Shown: piece after piece, positions 55,322 through 62,899 of the stretch | Position numbering within the stretch: position 1 is the first letter of the stretch | How the letters are laid out: every line of letters begins with the position of its first letter | Program-made: the position numbers and the translations under genes | The notes under the pieces: generated by a model | Seen by the model: only the letters and a program-made list of their open reading frames with translations | The model's database searches: none | What the model was told of the DNA's origin: nothing | Source: Variovorax sp. V213 | GTDB lineage: Bacteria > Pseudomonadota > Gammaproteobacteria > Burkholderiales > Burkholderiaceae_C | NCBI RefSeq assembly: GCF_041154455.1 | Contig: NZ_AP028665.1 | Span: 372,001 to 436,000 of the forward strand | Direction of reading: 5' to 3' | Length of the DNA stretch: 64,000 nucleotides

Positions 55322-56698
55322 TTAGATGCCGGCCACGCCACGCTGCAGCGCGAAATCCAGCAGCACCCGGTCGGTCGGCTCCTCCGGCCAGGTGTCTTGC
55401 GCCAGCCAGCGGTAGAAGGTGGTGGCGGCCACGCGGCTCGCCGGACCGTCCCGCCGCCAGGCGCGCGCGATGGGCGCTGCCATCTGCTCGAGCCGCTCGG
55501 CCTCGAAGCGTGTGCATACTTCGGCTTGCATGGGCTGGGGCATCTCGGCGAACACGGCGCGCGCCTGCCCCATGCGGTCGTTTTCCCAGAGCTCTCGGAT
55601 GCGCCGCAGCCGGTCGGCCTCCGACAGCGCAGCCACAGGGGGCGCGAGCGCGGGCGGCTGCCCGTTGCCGCCGGACGCCGGCTCCATTGCGGTCACGCCG
55701 GCATAGCCCTTCTTCAGCGCGTCCTTGAAATAGGCGGCCGGCGACTTGAGCTCCGGCATGGCCGCGTTGCGCAGCCGCTGGTCCACGTGGTCCAGCGTGG
55801 CGCGGATCTGTCCTTCATCGGTCGTGGCATAGAGGTCTTGTGCTTCGTCCTGCTTGAGGCCCAGCGCAATCAGGCGCGCGACCAGCTCCAGGTCGAAGAC
55901 ATTCCGGTTCGATGCGCTGATGTCCCCCAGGCGCTGCTGGATCTTGGGAACGACCCTGAACTGGATCTCCTCGATCTTGCGGCCGCGCTTGTGCTCGATC
56001 AGCTCGAGCCCGAAGTCTTCGCACAGCGCGTCGATCTCGGCCAGCGCCTTGCTGATGACGTCGCGCTTGAGAAAGCGGTAGTCGACTTCCTTGATGTCGC
56101 TGCGGCCCGTCAGCACCGCGGCCCACCAGACGACGTCCTCGCGCATCGACAGGCGCCCGGGCGAGGTGAGATAGCGCGCGCCGATCTCGTACAGCACGGC
56201 GGCGGAATAGCTGCGCATCTGGCTGCTCATCTCGAGAAGCACGCGCGTGTACTGGTGCGGCTTGACCAGCCGCTCCTTGATCTCGTCCGGATAGCGCCAG
56301 GTCACCATGCAGGGCCGCCCCCTGCCCTGCTCCTCGATGGTGACGGTGCCGAGCAGCTGCGACGACACCCACCGCTTGAGGGAGCTGCTGCTGGTCGACC
56401 ACTCGATGGTCGTGGCCTGCATGTCGCGCAGGTGCGATTTCAGCAGCTCGGTGTTGTTCGAATTGAAGCGGGCGTCGCCGATCAGTTCGCTGAGCGTCAG
56501 CTTGTAGACCGGCTCGTCCACGCCCTGGCGCTGCGAGTGGTAGAGCAGCGCGTTGTAGATGCGCCGCGAGAGCAGGGTGAGCCGCCCGCGCTTGGGGCGG
56601 ATGGCGATGGCCTCGTTGGCCTTGGCCACGCTCTGTTCTTCGGCCGTGGGCGATTGCCGGGGCGGAGACCGTGACTGTGAATTTTCTTCCTCGACCAT
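55322..56698 (-). CDS. Replication initiator protein (Rep_3/RepA-like)
   Basis: The 458-residue initiator resembles the winged-helix Rep proteins of iteron-controlled plasmids and betaproteobacterial secondary chromosomes. Visible segments are LTLLSRRIYNALLYHSQRQ and VYKLTLSELIGDARFNSNN (first winged helix), LLEMSSQMRSYSAAVLYEIG and EVDYRFLKRDVISKALAEI (second), and a variable C-terminal region with AAYFKDALKKGYAG. It is divergent from parA across an iteron-bearing intergenic region. A TTG at 56713 is an alternative start. It should bind the iterons and open the origin. Confidence 0.9.
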   Translation of the reverse strand: MVEEENSQSRSPPRQSPTAEEQSVAKANEAIAIRPKRGRLTLLSRRIYNALLYHSQRQGVDEPVYKLTLSELIGDARFNSNNTELLKSHLRDMQATTIEWSTSSSSLKRWVSSQLLGTVTIEEQGRGRPCMVTWRYPDEIKERLVKPHQYTRVLLEMSSQMRSYSAAVLYEIGARYLTSPGRLSMREDVVWWAAVLTGRSDIKEVDYRFLKRDVISKALAEIDALCEDFGLELIEHKRGRKIEEIQFRVVPKIQQRLGDISASNRNVFDLELVARLIALGLKQDEAQDLYATTDEGQIRATLDHVDQRLRNAAMPELKSPAAYFKDALKKGYAGVTAMEPASGGNGQPPALAPPVAALSEADRLRRIRELWENDRMGQARAVFAEMPQPMQAEVCTRFEAERLEQMAAPIARAWRRDGPASRVAATTFYRWLAQDTWPEEPTDRVLLDFALQRGVAGI

Positions 56699-56727
56699 GG
56701 TCTGCAGCGGCAATAAAGTGGTTTCAC

Positions 56728-56762
56728 ATCATGCCTTTGCATTGTGATTCAGTCAATTCACA
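56728..56762 (-). promoter_or_regulatory. Candidate rep promoter with overlapping inverted repeat
   Basis: On the minus strand TTGACT (56756-56751) is followed after 17 bp by CATGAT (56733-56728), a plausible sigma-70 promoter about 30 bp before the rep ATG. The 20-bp sequence TGTGATTCAGTCAATTCACA (56743-56762) has TGTGA/TCACA ends and covers the -35 box. Its half-site matches the 5' end of the iterons, so Rep autorepression is a reasonable inference. Confidence 0.45.
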
Positions 56763-56867
56763 TTAGGCGCATAACGGTGCCTTGGTATGTTTGCAGATAA
56801 ACACTTGGGATATTGAAGAGTTGAGGATGCGTTTTCCTGTGGTGTGACAGGTACTTACGCCCGCGGC

Positions 56868-56984
56868 TGTGAGATCGGTTGGGATTGAATGTGAGATCGA
56901 TTGGGGTTTGAAGTGAGCCTTGTTGGGAGACTGGCGCGGCTTTTGTGAGGTCGGATGGGTTCCAATGTGAGTGGATATGGGTTG
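56868..56984 (+). repeat. Iteron array (five copies)
   Basis: Five copies of a motif close to TGTGAGATCGGTTGGGATTG begin at 56868, 56890, 56912, 56944 and 56966. Spacing is exactly 22 bp except for 32 bp between copies three and four, so all lie on the same helix face in multiples of about one turn. Copies one and two are nearly identical, copy three lacks the first T, and copies four and five diverge in the middle. This is the expected binding array for the Rep protein. Confidence 0.82.
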
Positions 56985-57167
56985 CCGCCCTGTATGGAGC
57001 CTGCAATCAGGCGCAAAGCGCGCGATGAACCGGGCTTAGGGGGTGCTGGAGGCACTCCGGTCCGGGTTGTGGCCGCATCCGGTAGCGTGTTCGCTGGCCT
57101 CGGAGGTCGCGGTCCCCAATGCTCCTCACAATACTTGGCGGTGCTGAGGCGGGCTTGTCGGTAAAAC

Positions 57168-57213
57168 TTGTCCATTCGACAGATTCTCATAGAATTGCCA
57201 GATTCCGTCGAAT
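57168..57213 (+). promoter_or_regulatory. Candidate parA promoter and operator
   Basis: TTGTCC (57168-57173) and TAGAAT (57190-57195), 16 bp apart, form a promoter candidate 30 bp before the parA ATG. The arms ATTCGAC (57174-57180) and GTCGAAT (57207-57213) make an inverted repeat around the -10 box, and CAGATTC occurs twice 19 bp apart inside it. ParA proteins with N-terminal DNA-binding domains usually repress their own operon, so this is a probable ParA operator. Confidence 0.5.
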
Positions 57214-57226
57214 AAGGCCATACAAA

Positions 57227-58462
57227 ATGTCAGTTCCCGTGCCGCCGGTCAGTGGAAACCTGGTTTCCACCGAGCTTCAGGTCCCACCCCGCCAAACCAT
57301 CAACATGCAGAAGATCGCGGCGCTTGCCACGCGCGCCGGATCGATGGTGGAGCAGATCCGCGGCATGCTGCTGGCACCCGAGGCCCGCAAGATCCCGCCG
57401 ACCTACTCCACCGCCCAGCTGGCCGCGCTCTGCGGCGTCGACAAGGCCCACGTCGCCTATCGCATCACCAAGGAGGATCTTCCGGCCGGCCGGCTGACGC
57501 CTTCGGGCGGCAAGCGAACCTTCGAGCTCGACGAACTGCGTCGCTGGACCAGGACCTACCGTGCGGAAAAGATGCGGCCGGCGGGCCGCAAGGCCATCAC
57601 CATCGCTGTCGGCAACTTCAAGGGTGGCGTCGCCAAGACCACCACGGCCATGGTGTTGGCGCAGGGGCTGAGCCTCCGCGGCCACCGCGTGCTGGCCATC
57701 GACACCGATCCGCAGGGTTCGCTGACGACGCTGCACGGCCTGCTGCCCGAGGCCGAGGTCACCGAAGACATGACCATCGGGCCGCTGTGCGACGGCAGCG
57801 AGAACGACATCCGCTACGCGATCCGGTCTACCTACTGGGATGGGATCGACCTGGTCGCGGCCGCGCCCTTTCTCTTTTCCGCCGAGTTCGCCCTCCCCGC
57901 CCGCCAGATGCAACAACCTGGCGCCAAGTTCTGGGACGTGCTGAATGAGGGCCTGGAGTCGGTGCGGGACCTGTACGACGTGATCGTGATCGACACGCCC
58001 CCTTCCCTGTCGTACGTCACCATCAACGCGCTGTGGGCCGCGAACGGCATCGTCGTGCCGGTACCGCCATCGGGCCTCGACTTTGCGTCGTCCGCCCAGT
58101 TCTGGTCGCTGCTCGCCGATTTGGGCGGCAACCTCGACGGCCAGAGCAAGGACCGCGAAGGCAAGGCCTTCGACTTTCTCCACGTGCTGCTGAGCCGCGT
58201 GGACGCGGCCGATCCGGCCATGCCGGCCGTGCGGCAGTGGATCCAGGCGACCTACGGCGAGTACACGCTGCCGGTCGAAATCCCCAAGACGAGCGTGACC
58301 AGCAACAAGGCTGCCGAATTCGCCACGGTCTACGACGTGCAGAAATACGAAGGTGCCGCCAAGACCTACAAGCGGGCGGTCGACGCCTACGATTCGTTCG
58401 TCGAACTGGTCGAGCAATCGGTGATCGGCGCGTGGACTGCGCAAGGGAGGGCTCTGCAATGA
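57227..58462 (+). CDS. parA: Chromosome/plasmid partition ATPase ParA
   Basis: The 411-residue type Ia ParA has an N-terminal helix-turn-helix region (STAQLAALCGVDKAHVAYRI to DELRRWTR) and a deviant Walker A ATPase at about 129-139 (NFKGGVAKTTTA), with LAIDTDPQGSLTTLHG and VIVIDTPPSLSYVTINAL. The N-terminal domain points to operon autoregulation. MSVPVPP at 57227 fits the promoter; an ATG at 57305 is possible and would place the first parS-like site outside the gene. It overlaps a short frame by ATGA and is followed by parB. Confidence 0.95.
   Translation: MSVPVPPVSGNLVSTELQVPPRQTINMQKIAALATRAGSMVEQIRGMLLAPEARKIPPTYSTAQLAALCGVDKAHVAYRITKEDLPAGRLTPSGGKRTFELDELRRWTRTYRAEKMRPAGRKAITIAVGNFKGGVAKTTTAMVLAQGLSLRGHRVLAIDTDPQGSLTTLHGLLPEAEVTEDMTIGPLCDGSENDIRYAIRSTYWDGIDLVAAAPFLFSAEFALPARQMQQPGAKFWDVLNEGLESVRDLYDVIVIDTPPSLSYVTINALWAANGIVVPVPPSGLDFASSAQFWSLLADLGGNLDGQSKDREGKAFDFLHVLLSRVDAADPAMPAVRQWIQATYGEYTLPVEIPKTSVTSNKAAEFATVYDVQKYEGAAKTYKRAVDAYDSFVELVEQSVIGAWTAQGRALQ
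57252..57270. other. parS-like palindrome 1
   Basis: GTGGAAACCTGGTTTCCAC is a perfect 9+1+9 palindrome. It lies within the first codons of parA (or just before parA if the later start is used). It is one of four such sites clustered in parA-parB and is the best candidate for the ParB-binding centromere. Confidence 0.75.
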
Positions 58463-58495
58463 CCGTCGTGCCAACGCACGCCACCCAGCAGTCCG

Positions 58496-58514
58496 GTGGA
58501 AACCTGGTTTCCAC
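58496..58514. other. parS-like palindrome 2
   Basis: A second exact copy of GTGGAAACCTGGTTTCCAC lies in the parA-parB gap, 34 bp after the parA stop. Confidence 0.78.
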
Positions 58515-58563
58515 GCCACCGTTCCTTCTGTATGTTCCGGCCACGCTGGAGATCCACGAAACC

Positions 58564-58582
58564 GTGGAAACCTGGTTTCCAC
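58564..58582. other. parS-like palindrome 3
   Basis: A third exact copy lies in the parA-parB gap, 68 bp after copy 2. Its symmetry extends further (CC before and GG after), giving a 23-bp palindrome. A degraded relative with TGGAAATCCCGTTTCC follows near 58660. Confidence 0.78.
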
Positions 58583-58714
58583 GGCAGGTCGCCCAGCGCT
58601 CCGAATGCGGGGTGGCAATGCCGCAAGGTCCGCGCAAGGGCGCGTGCCGCGGGCACTGGAAATCCCGTTTCCCGACGTTGAGCACTGCGCACGCCGCGCC
58701 AAGGAGTGTCCATC

Positions 58715-59794
58715 ATGGCTAGCACCCGCAAGCGGCTGGAGGCATTGACCGCCGGCCTGATGCTTCCCCAGGCCGCCAAGGAGCCGAGCGCCGCACCCGC
58801 CTCGGAGGCGGCGTCCGTGGTGCCGCCGTCGGCATCGAACGTCGTGGAAACCAGGTTTCCACCGGCCGTCGGCGGAAGCCTCGCACCCCGGACGGGCCCG
58901 GGCCAGATGATGGCTTTCCGCGGCCAGATTCAGCAGGTCGAAGGCGAGATGGCGGCGCTGCGCGAAAAGCTCAGCCAGTACGAAGGCTCGCTTCCGACGC
59001 GGAAGATCGACCCCAAGACGATCCGTCCGAGCCGCTGGGCCAACCGGCACGACGCTTCGTTCTCGAGCAGTGCCTTCGCCGGCCTCAAGGCGGACATCGA
59101 ACACGCGGGCGGCAATGTCCAGCCGATCCTGGTGCGGCCGATCAAGGAAGAGCCTGGCCAGTTCGAAATTGTCTTCGGCCATCGCCGGCACCGCGCCGCG
59201 CTGGAACTCGGCATCCCGGTGCTGGCGTCCATCTGGGTCGACGAACTGGGCGATGCGGCGCTCTTCGCCGCGATGGATCGGGAGAATCGCGAACGTGCGG
59301 ATCTGTCCAACTATGAGCAGGGCCTGATGTACCAGCGCGCGCTCGAGGAGCAACTGTTCCCGACCCAGCGCCAGCTCGCCGAGGCACTGGGCGTGAGCCA
59401 CACCTGGGTGCGCAAGGCATTGATGGTCGCGCAGCTGCCGCCGGCGGTGGTGGAGTGCTTCCGCAGTCCGCTCGAGATCAGCTTCCGCCATGCCGAGCAG
59501 ATCAATGCCGCCATGGAGAAGGATCGGCGCGGTGTCCTGAAACGCGTGGAGAGGCTGCGGGGCCACAGCCTTGCCCCCGCGATGGTGGTCGCGCGGCTGC
59601 TCGACGCGAAACCGGGATTCGAACGTTCGGAAAAGCTCGACATCGTTTCGGGAGGCCAGAAGCTCGGGACCCTGGTTCGCGCCAAGAGCGGCGAAATCAC
59701 CATCACCCTCAGTCCTGAAGCTGCGACCGATGCCAGCCCCGAGGCGCTCGAGGCCGGCATTGCGGAGGCTCTGCGCAAGGCACGCACCTTGTGA
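58715..59794 (+). CDS. parB: Partition protein ParB
   Basis: This 359-residue ParB has a variable N-terminus, a CTPase/ParB domain with DPKTIRPSRWANRH, VQPILVRPI and the GHRRHRAALELG nucleotide motif near 155, then a central helix-turn-helix (QRQLAEALGVSHTWVRKALM) that reads parS, and a C-terminal dimerisation region. AAGGAG lies 8 bases before the ATG. One parS-like site lies inside the gene (coding VVETRFPP). ParB spreads from parS and works with ParA to segregate the replicon. Confidence 0.95.
   Translation: MASTRKRLEALTAGLMLPQAAKEPSAAPASEAASVVPPSASNVVETRFPPAVGGSLAPRTGPGQMMAFRGQIQQVEGEMAALREKLSQYEGSLPTRKIDPKTIRPSRWANRHDASFSSSAFAGLKADIEHAGGNVQPILVRPIKEEPGQFEIVFGHRRHRAALELGIPVLASIWVDELGDAALFAAMDRENRERADLSNYEQGLMYQRALEEQLFPTQRQLAEALGVSHTWVRKALMVAQLPPAVVECFRSPLEISFRHAEQINAAMEKDRRGVLKRVERLRGHSLAPAMVVARLLDAKPGFERSEKLDIVSGGQKLGTLVRAKSGEITITLSPEAATDASPEALEAGIAEALRKARTL
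58844..58862. other. parS-like palindrome 4 (within parB)
   Basis: GTGGAAACCAGGTTTCCAC differs from the other copies only at the central base, so it is the same palindrome read on the other strand. It lies in the poorly conserved N-terminal coding part of parB, where coding constraint is low. Confidence 0.75.
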
Positions 59795-59827
59795 CTTGAG
59801 TCGCCCCGGCGGGGGCGGTACAGTGAA

Positions 59828-59846
59828 TGTGAGAACGGTTGGGATT
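59828..59846 (+). repeat. Solitary iteron-like sequence
   Basis: TGTGAGAACGGTTGGGATT matches the origin iterons at all but two positions (AA instead of the central ATC pattern). It lies 33 bp after parB, about 2.8 kb from the array. Single distant iterons can act in Rep titration or handcuffing. Confidence 0.65.
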
Positions 59847-60390
59847 CTCGCGCCGGGCCCGACTCGGCAGATTTCGCTGCGCCGCATGCCGTGTGCGCAA
59901 GCCCCGGCGGGCAATCCGCACTGAAAAAGGAAGAGGGGCAGGGCAGGGCGCCTCCCCAAGCTTCATGAGGCCCGCATCGTTTTCCCGGTCCAGCTTCAAG
60001 CGCCTGCAGCGCCCTGCCTGCCGGGCACGTCGTTTGCGGGCACCTGGCCTGCACATTGGCCCCTTTCACCACAGGCCGTGGCCCCGAGCCCCAAGGCCGC
60101 ACGGATTGCCGGCCTTCTTCCCAGCGCCGCGGCCGGCCCGGCATTGTGTGGCTGCCTGCCTGGAAGTGGCGCGGCACCTGCCGCCGGCAACCCTCTGTAA
60201 GAAGGCAAGAAACTCGACCGAGGCCGATGCGCGAACATGGCGGTCAGCGCCGCCATCGTCTCTCCCATCGCAACGGGCGGGCGCAACGCGGTGCACTGGA
60301 CATCCGCCGCGAAGCCGATAAACTCCTTATGAATCAACAACTTAGACGCGACACCTTAAGGAAGTGCGTTCTTGCAACACAAAATGTGTA

Positions 60391-60416
60391 TTGATGATTA
60401 CTTCAGTTATCATCAA
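60391..60416. other. 26-bp near-perfect palindrome upstream of integrase unit
   Basis: Arms TTGATGATTAC (60391-60401) and GTTATCATCAA (60406-60416) are inverted copies with one mismatch around TTCA. A shorter palindrome, ACACA-AAA-TGTGT, lies at 60377-60389. The element is about 110 bp before the small gene and integrase. It could be an operator or, given the 11-bp arms, a crossover site for the adjacent tyrosine recombinase. Both are inference. Confidence 0.5.
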
Positions 60417-60524
60417 ACAATTCATGACACAGACCACCGCTCCAGCGCCCGGCAAGCAGCCGTCCCACGCCATGTTCCGCCTCGCTGCGACGAGTCGGCC
60501 GATCCTCGCCTAGATCGGAAAGAC

Positions 60525-60785
60525 ATGGCTTCCGTCCCCACACCTTCCCAGTTGGCCCATATCGACGACGACGAACTCGCGAGGCTCGCAGTGAGCTGGC
60601 GCGCGCTCGCGGGCCGCGGCGACCGCGAAGCGTTCGGGATCGCGCATGCACTCGAGGTCGAGCAGCGCCGGCGCACGCGCGAGAGCCAGCTGCAGCAGCT
60701 GCCGCCAGAGGCCCCCCCGGAACCGCGGCCGTGGTGGAAGTTCTGGCAATCGACCGGCGACCGGAACCCGACATCGGCCTCATGA
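60525..60785 (+). CDS. Small hypothetical protein coupled to integrase
   Basis: The 86-residue protein has an N-terminal helical part (SQLAHIDDDELARLAVSWRA, then AFGIAHALEVEQRRRTRE) and a Pro/Trp-rich tail (PPEPRPWWKFWQ). The WWKFW end is reminiscent of small proteins that bind other proteins or membranes. Its stop overlaps the integrase start by ATGA, so the two are translationally coupled. No function is known to me. Confidence 0.68.
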   Translation: MASVPTPSQLAHIDDDELARLAVSWRALAGRGDREAFGIAHALEVEQRRRTRESQLQQLPPEAPPEPRPWWKFWQSTGDRNPTSAS

Positions 60786-62683
60786 AGACCGGCACCGCGC
60801 GCAAGCTGCACCGGGGGCACTTTGCATTCATGCGGGCGCTGGCCCAGGGCCTGGACGAAAGGGCCAGCTGGGACCGCTACCTGCGGCTCGAAGGCGAACA
60901 CACCGACCTTCGCACGGTGCGCCGCACCATCGCCTGGATCCGCGACGAGTTCGCGGCGGCGGCGCGGCGCGAGCGCAGGCCCGGCACCGCGCGCCTGATC
61001 CTGCTCGATCCGGACCGCTTTCCGGCGGCGCCGGCACTGCCGAGCCTTGCCGAATTCGCCGCGGCTCAGGGCCTCGAAGACTTCTCCGAGACCGAGCAGA
61101 TCGAGGCTTACGAAGCAGCCTATCCGGCCATGGGCGGGGCAGGGCAGGGCGCTCGCCCCTCGCGTCGCGCCCAGGTGATCGAGCGCCAGCTCGAAGCATT
61201 GCGCTGGCTCGAGAACCTGGTCGCGCAGGATCCGCGGCCGGGCGACAGCGTATTGGCCTGGCTCAATCCTTCGGTGGCGGCGCGCCTCGAGCGCGCCGGT
61301 GTACCAACACTTTCCGCGCTGGTCGACCGTGTCAACGGCATCGGCGCACGCTGGTGGGCGCACGTGCCCGGCGTGGGTGAACTCAAGGCGGCGCGGATCC
61401 TCGACTGGCTGTGCGCAAACCAGCAGGCGCTCGGGTTGCGCATCGGTTCCCACGCCTTGAAGCCCAGGGCGCAGCTCGCGCCGCTGGCGCTGGCCGCAGT
61501 AGTGCCGACCGGAACCGCGCTCGTGCCCTACGAAAAGTTCGTCCTGCCTGCCGAACTCGACGGCAGCGCAGGCAGCAACCGCGCGCCTCGCGAACGCTGT
61601 CTTCTGATGGCCGCGAACGACCACGAAGCGATCGGCGCGTGGCTCAGCGCCAAGCGCCCGGGCGATGCGACCGGCGAGCTGTCGGCCACCCAGCGCTCAT
61701 ACCGCAAGGAAGCCGAGCGCCTGCTGCTGTGGGCCGTGCTGGAGCGGCGCAAGGCGCTGTCGTCGCTCACCGTCGAGGACGCCATCGACTACCGGGATTT
61801 CCTGCTCGATCCGCCCGGCCGCTGGTGCGGCGCGCGCCACCACCAACGCTGGTCGCCGCTGTGGCGGCCGATGGAAGGGCCGCTCGCGCAGTCGGGACTG
61901 CGCCAGGCGATCGCGATCCTGCGAAGCCTCTGCGCCTTCCTCGTGAACCAGAACTACCTGGTCGGCAATCCGTTCGCAACCCTTGCGCCGCCATCGAGCC
62001 TGCAGCAGCCGCTCGATTCGCGCCGCGCGCTGAGCTTTGCGCAGTGGGACCACGTCGACACGCTGCTCCAGGCGCATGCCGACACCGAAGCCCGGCGCCG
62101 CCTGCGCCGCGGCATGCGCTGGCTCTATGCGACCGGACTGCGGCTGGCCGAGATCACGGGCGCGAAATGCGAGGACCTCGAACAGGTCGAGGTCCGCACC
62201 GCCGACGGCGTGGCCGCGGCCGGCTGGCAACTGGCAGTGGCCGGCAAGGGCGGGCGCCGCCGGCAGGTGCCCGTGCCGTCCGCGCTCGTGGCCGAGCTGG
62301 AGGACGAGCTCGCGCGGCATGGCTTCGAGCGGCAGGTCGGCGCCGTGAGCAACCGCGGCATTCATGTGCTGGCGCGCTTCGACACCGAATCGCGGCGTCC
62401 GATGGCCTGGTCGGCCTCGGGCCTGTACCAGGCGATCAAGGCCTTTGTCGCGCAGGCCTCCGCGGGCCTGGAGGGCGCCGAAGCGCAGCAGCTGAAGAAA
62501 GCAAGCACTCACTGGCTGCGCCACTCGCATGGCGCCCATGCCCTGCGGGGCCGAAACGGCCAGGTGCCCGTGCCGATCCAGGTGGTGCAGAACAATCTCG
62601 GGCATGCCTCCGTGGGAACGACGGCCATCTACCTCACCACTGATCGCATGCCGACCCTGGCACCGGTGCGCACCGCCAGCTGA
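60782..62683 (+). CDS. Tyrosine recombinase with N-terminal DUF3701-like domain
   Basis: This 633-residue site-specific recombinase has a long N-terminal part: a DUF3701-like region (ARKLHRGHFAFMRALAQG, RTVRRTIAWIRDEF) and a helix-hairpin-helix-like GIGARWWAHVPGVGELKAARI. A SAM-like core-binding domain and the catalytic domain follow: Arg in TGLRLAEITG near 454, HWLRHSHG near 577, and LGHASVGTTAIYLTT with Tyr near 618. Such large recombinases often accompany rep and par genes of secondary replicons and may resolve dimers. It is coupled to the preceding small gene. Confidence 0.88.
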   Translation: MKTGTARKLHRGHFAFMRALAQGLDERASWDRYLRLEGEHTDLRTVRRTIAWIRDEFAAAARRERRPGTARLILLDPDRFPAAPALPSLAEFAAAQGLEDFSETEQIEAYEAAYPAMGGAGQGARPSRRAQVIERQLEALRWLENLVAQDPRPGDSVLAWLNPSVAARLERAGVPTLSALVDRVNGIGARWWAHVPGVGELKAARILDWLCANQQALGLRIGSHALKPRAQLAPLALAAVVPTGTALVPYEKFVLPAELDGSAGSNRAPRERCLLMAANDHEAIGAWLSAKRPGDATGELSATQRSYRKEAERLLLWAVLERRKALSSLTVEDAIDYRDFLLDPPGRWCGARHHQRWSPLWRPMEGPLAQSGLRQAIAILRSLCAFLVNQNYLVGNPFATLAPPSSLQQPLDSRRALSFAQWDHVDTLLQAHADTEARRRLRRGMRWLYATGLRLAEITGAKCEDLEQVEVRTADGVAAAGWQLAVAGKGGRRRQVPVPSALVAELEDELARHGFERQVGAVSNRGIHVLARFDTESRRPMAWSASGLYQAIKAFVAQASAGLEGAEAQQLKKASTHWLRHSHGAHALRGRNGQVPVPIQVVQNNLGHASVGTTAIYLTTDRMPTLAPVRTAS

Positions 62684-62899
62684 AGGCAGGCCCGCGGCTT
62701 CCGAACGCGCGTCGCACCGCATGCACTGGCGGGTGCGTCGAGCCATACCGAAACTCGCTAGCTGCTAGCGCGTTTGCATGCTCGCTCGCCGCCGCAGATC
62801 CGCGCAAGATGCACGGCATGCACACAGTGGTCTTCTGCACGCCGGTGCGCGGTATCCCGCCGCGCAACCCGCTCTTCTTCAACCAACTGGCGGATCGCC

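Larger units (their letters stand above)
56699..57226. other. Putative replication origin region
   Basis: The 528 bp between the divergent rep and parA genes hold five 22-bp-phased iteron-like repeats (56868-56984), an AT-richer stretch beside rep (56740-56860), an inverted repeat overlapping a candidate rep promoter, and a candidate parA promoter with an inverted repeat. No coding frame here looks real. Together these are the elements of an iteron-regulated origin. I found no convincing DnaA box by eye. Confidence 0.75.
59795..60524. other. Intergenic region parB to small gene
   Basis: These 730 bp contain one isolated iteron-like copy (59828-59846), GC-rich sequence with no credible gene from 59850 to 60310, and an AT-rich end (60330-60425) with two palindromes upstream of the integrase unit. 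Frames here have shadow-type composition and I call none of them. Confidence 0.5.

Noticed and set aside
58459..58722. An 87-codon frame overlapping the parA stop by ATGA and the parB start
   Set aside because: The overlap looks operon-like, but the translation is mostly the parS-like palindromes read as codons and has no protein-like pattern. It is better read as a centromere spacer.
57230..59959. A 909-codon open frame on the - strand opposite parA-parB
   Set aside because: parA and parB have all family motifs on the + strand. The antisense frame has no recognisable domain, and its repeated residues simply mirror the parS-like palindromes.
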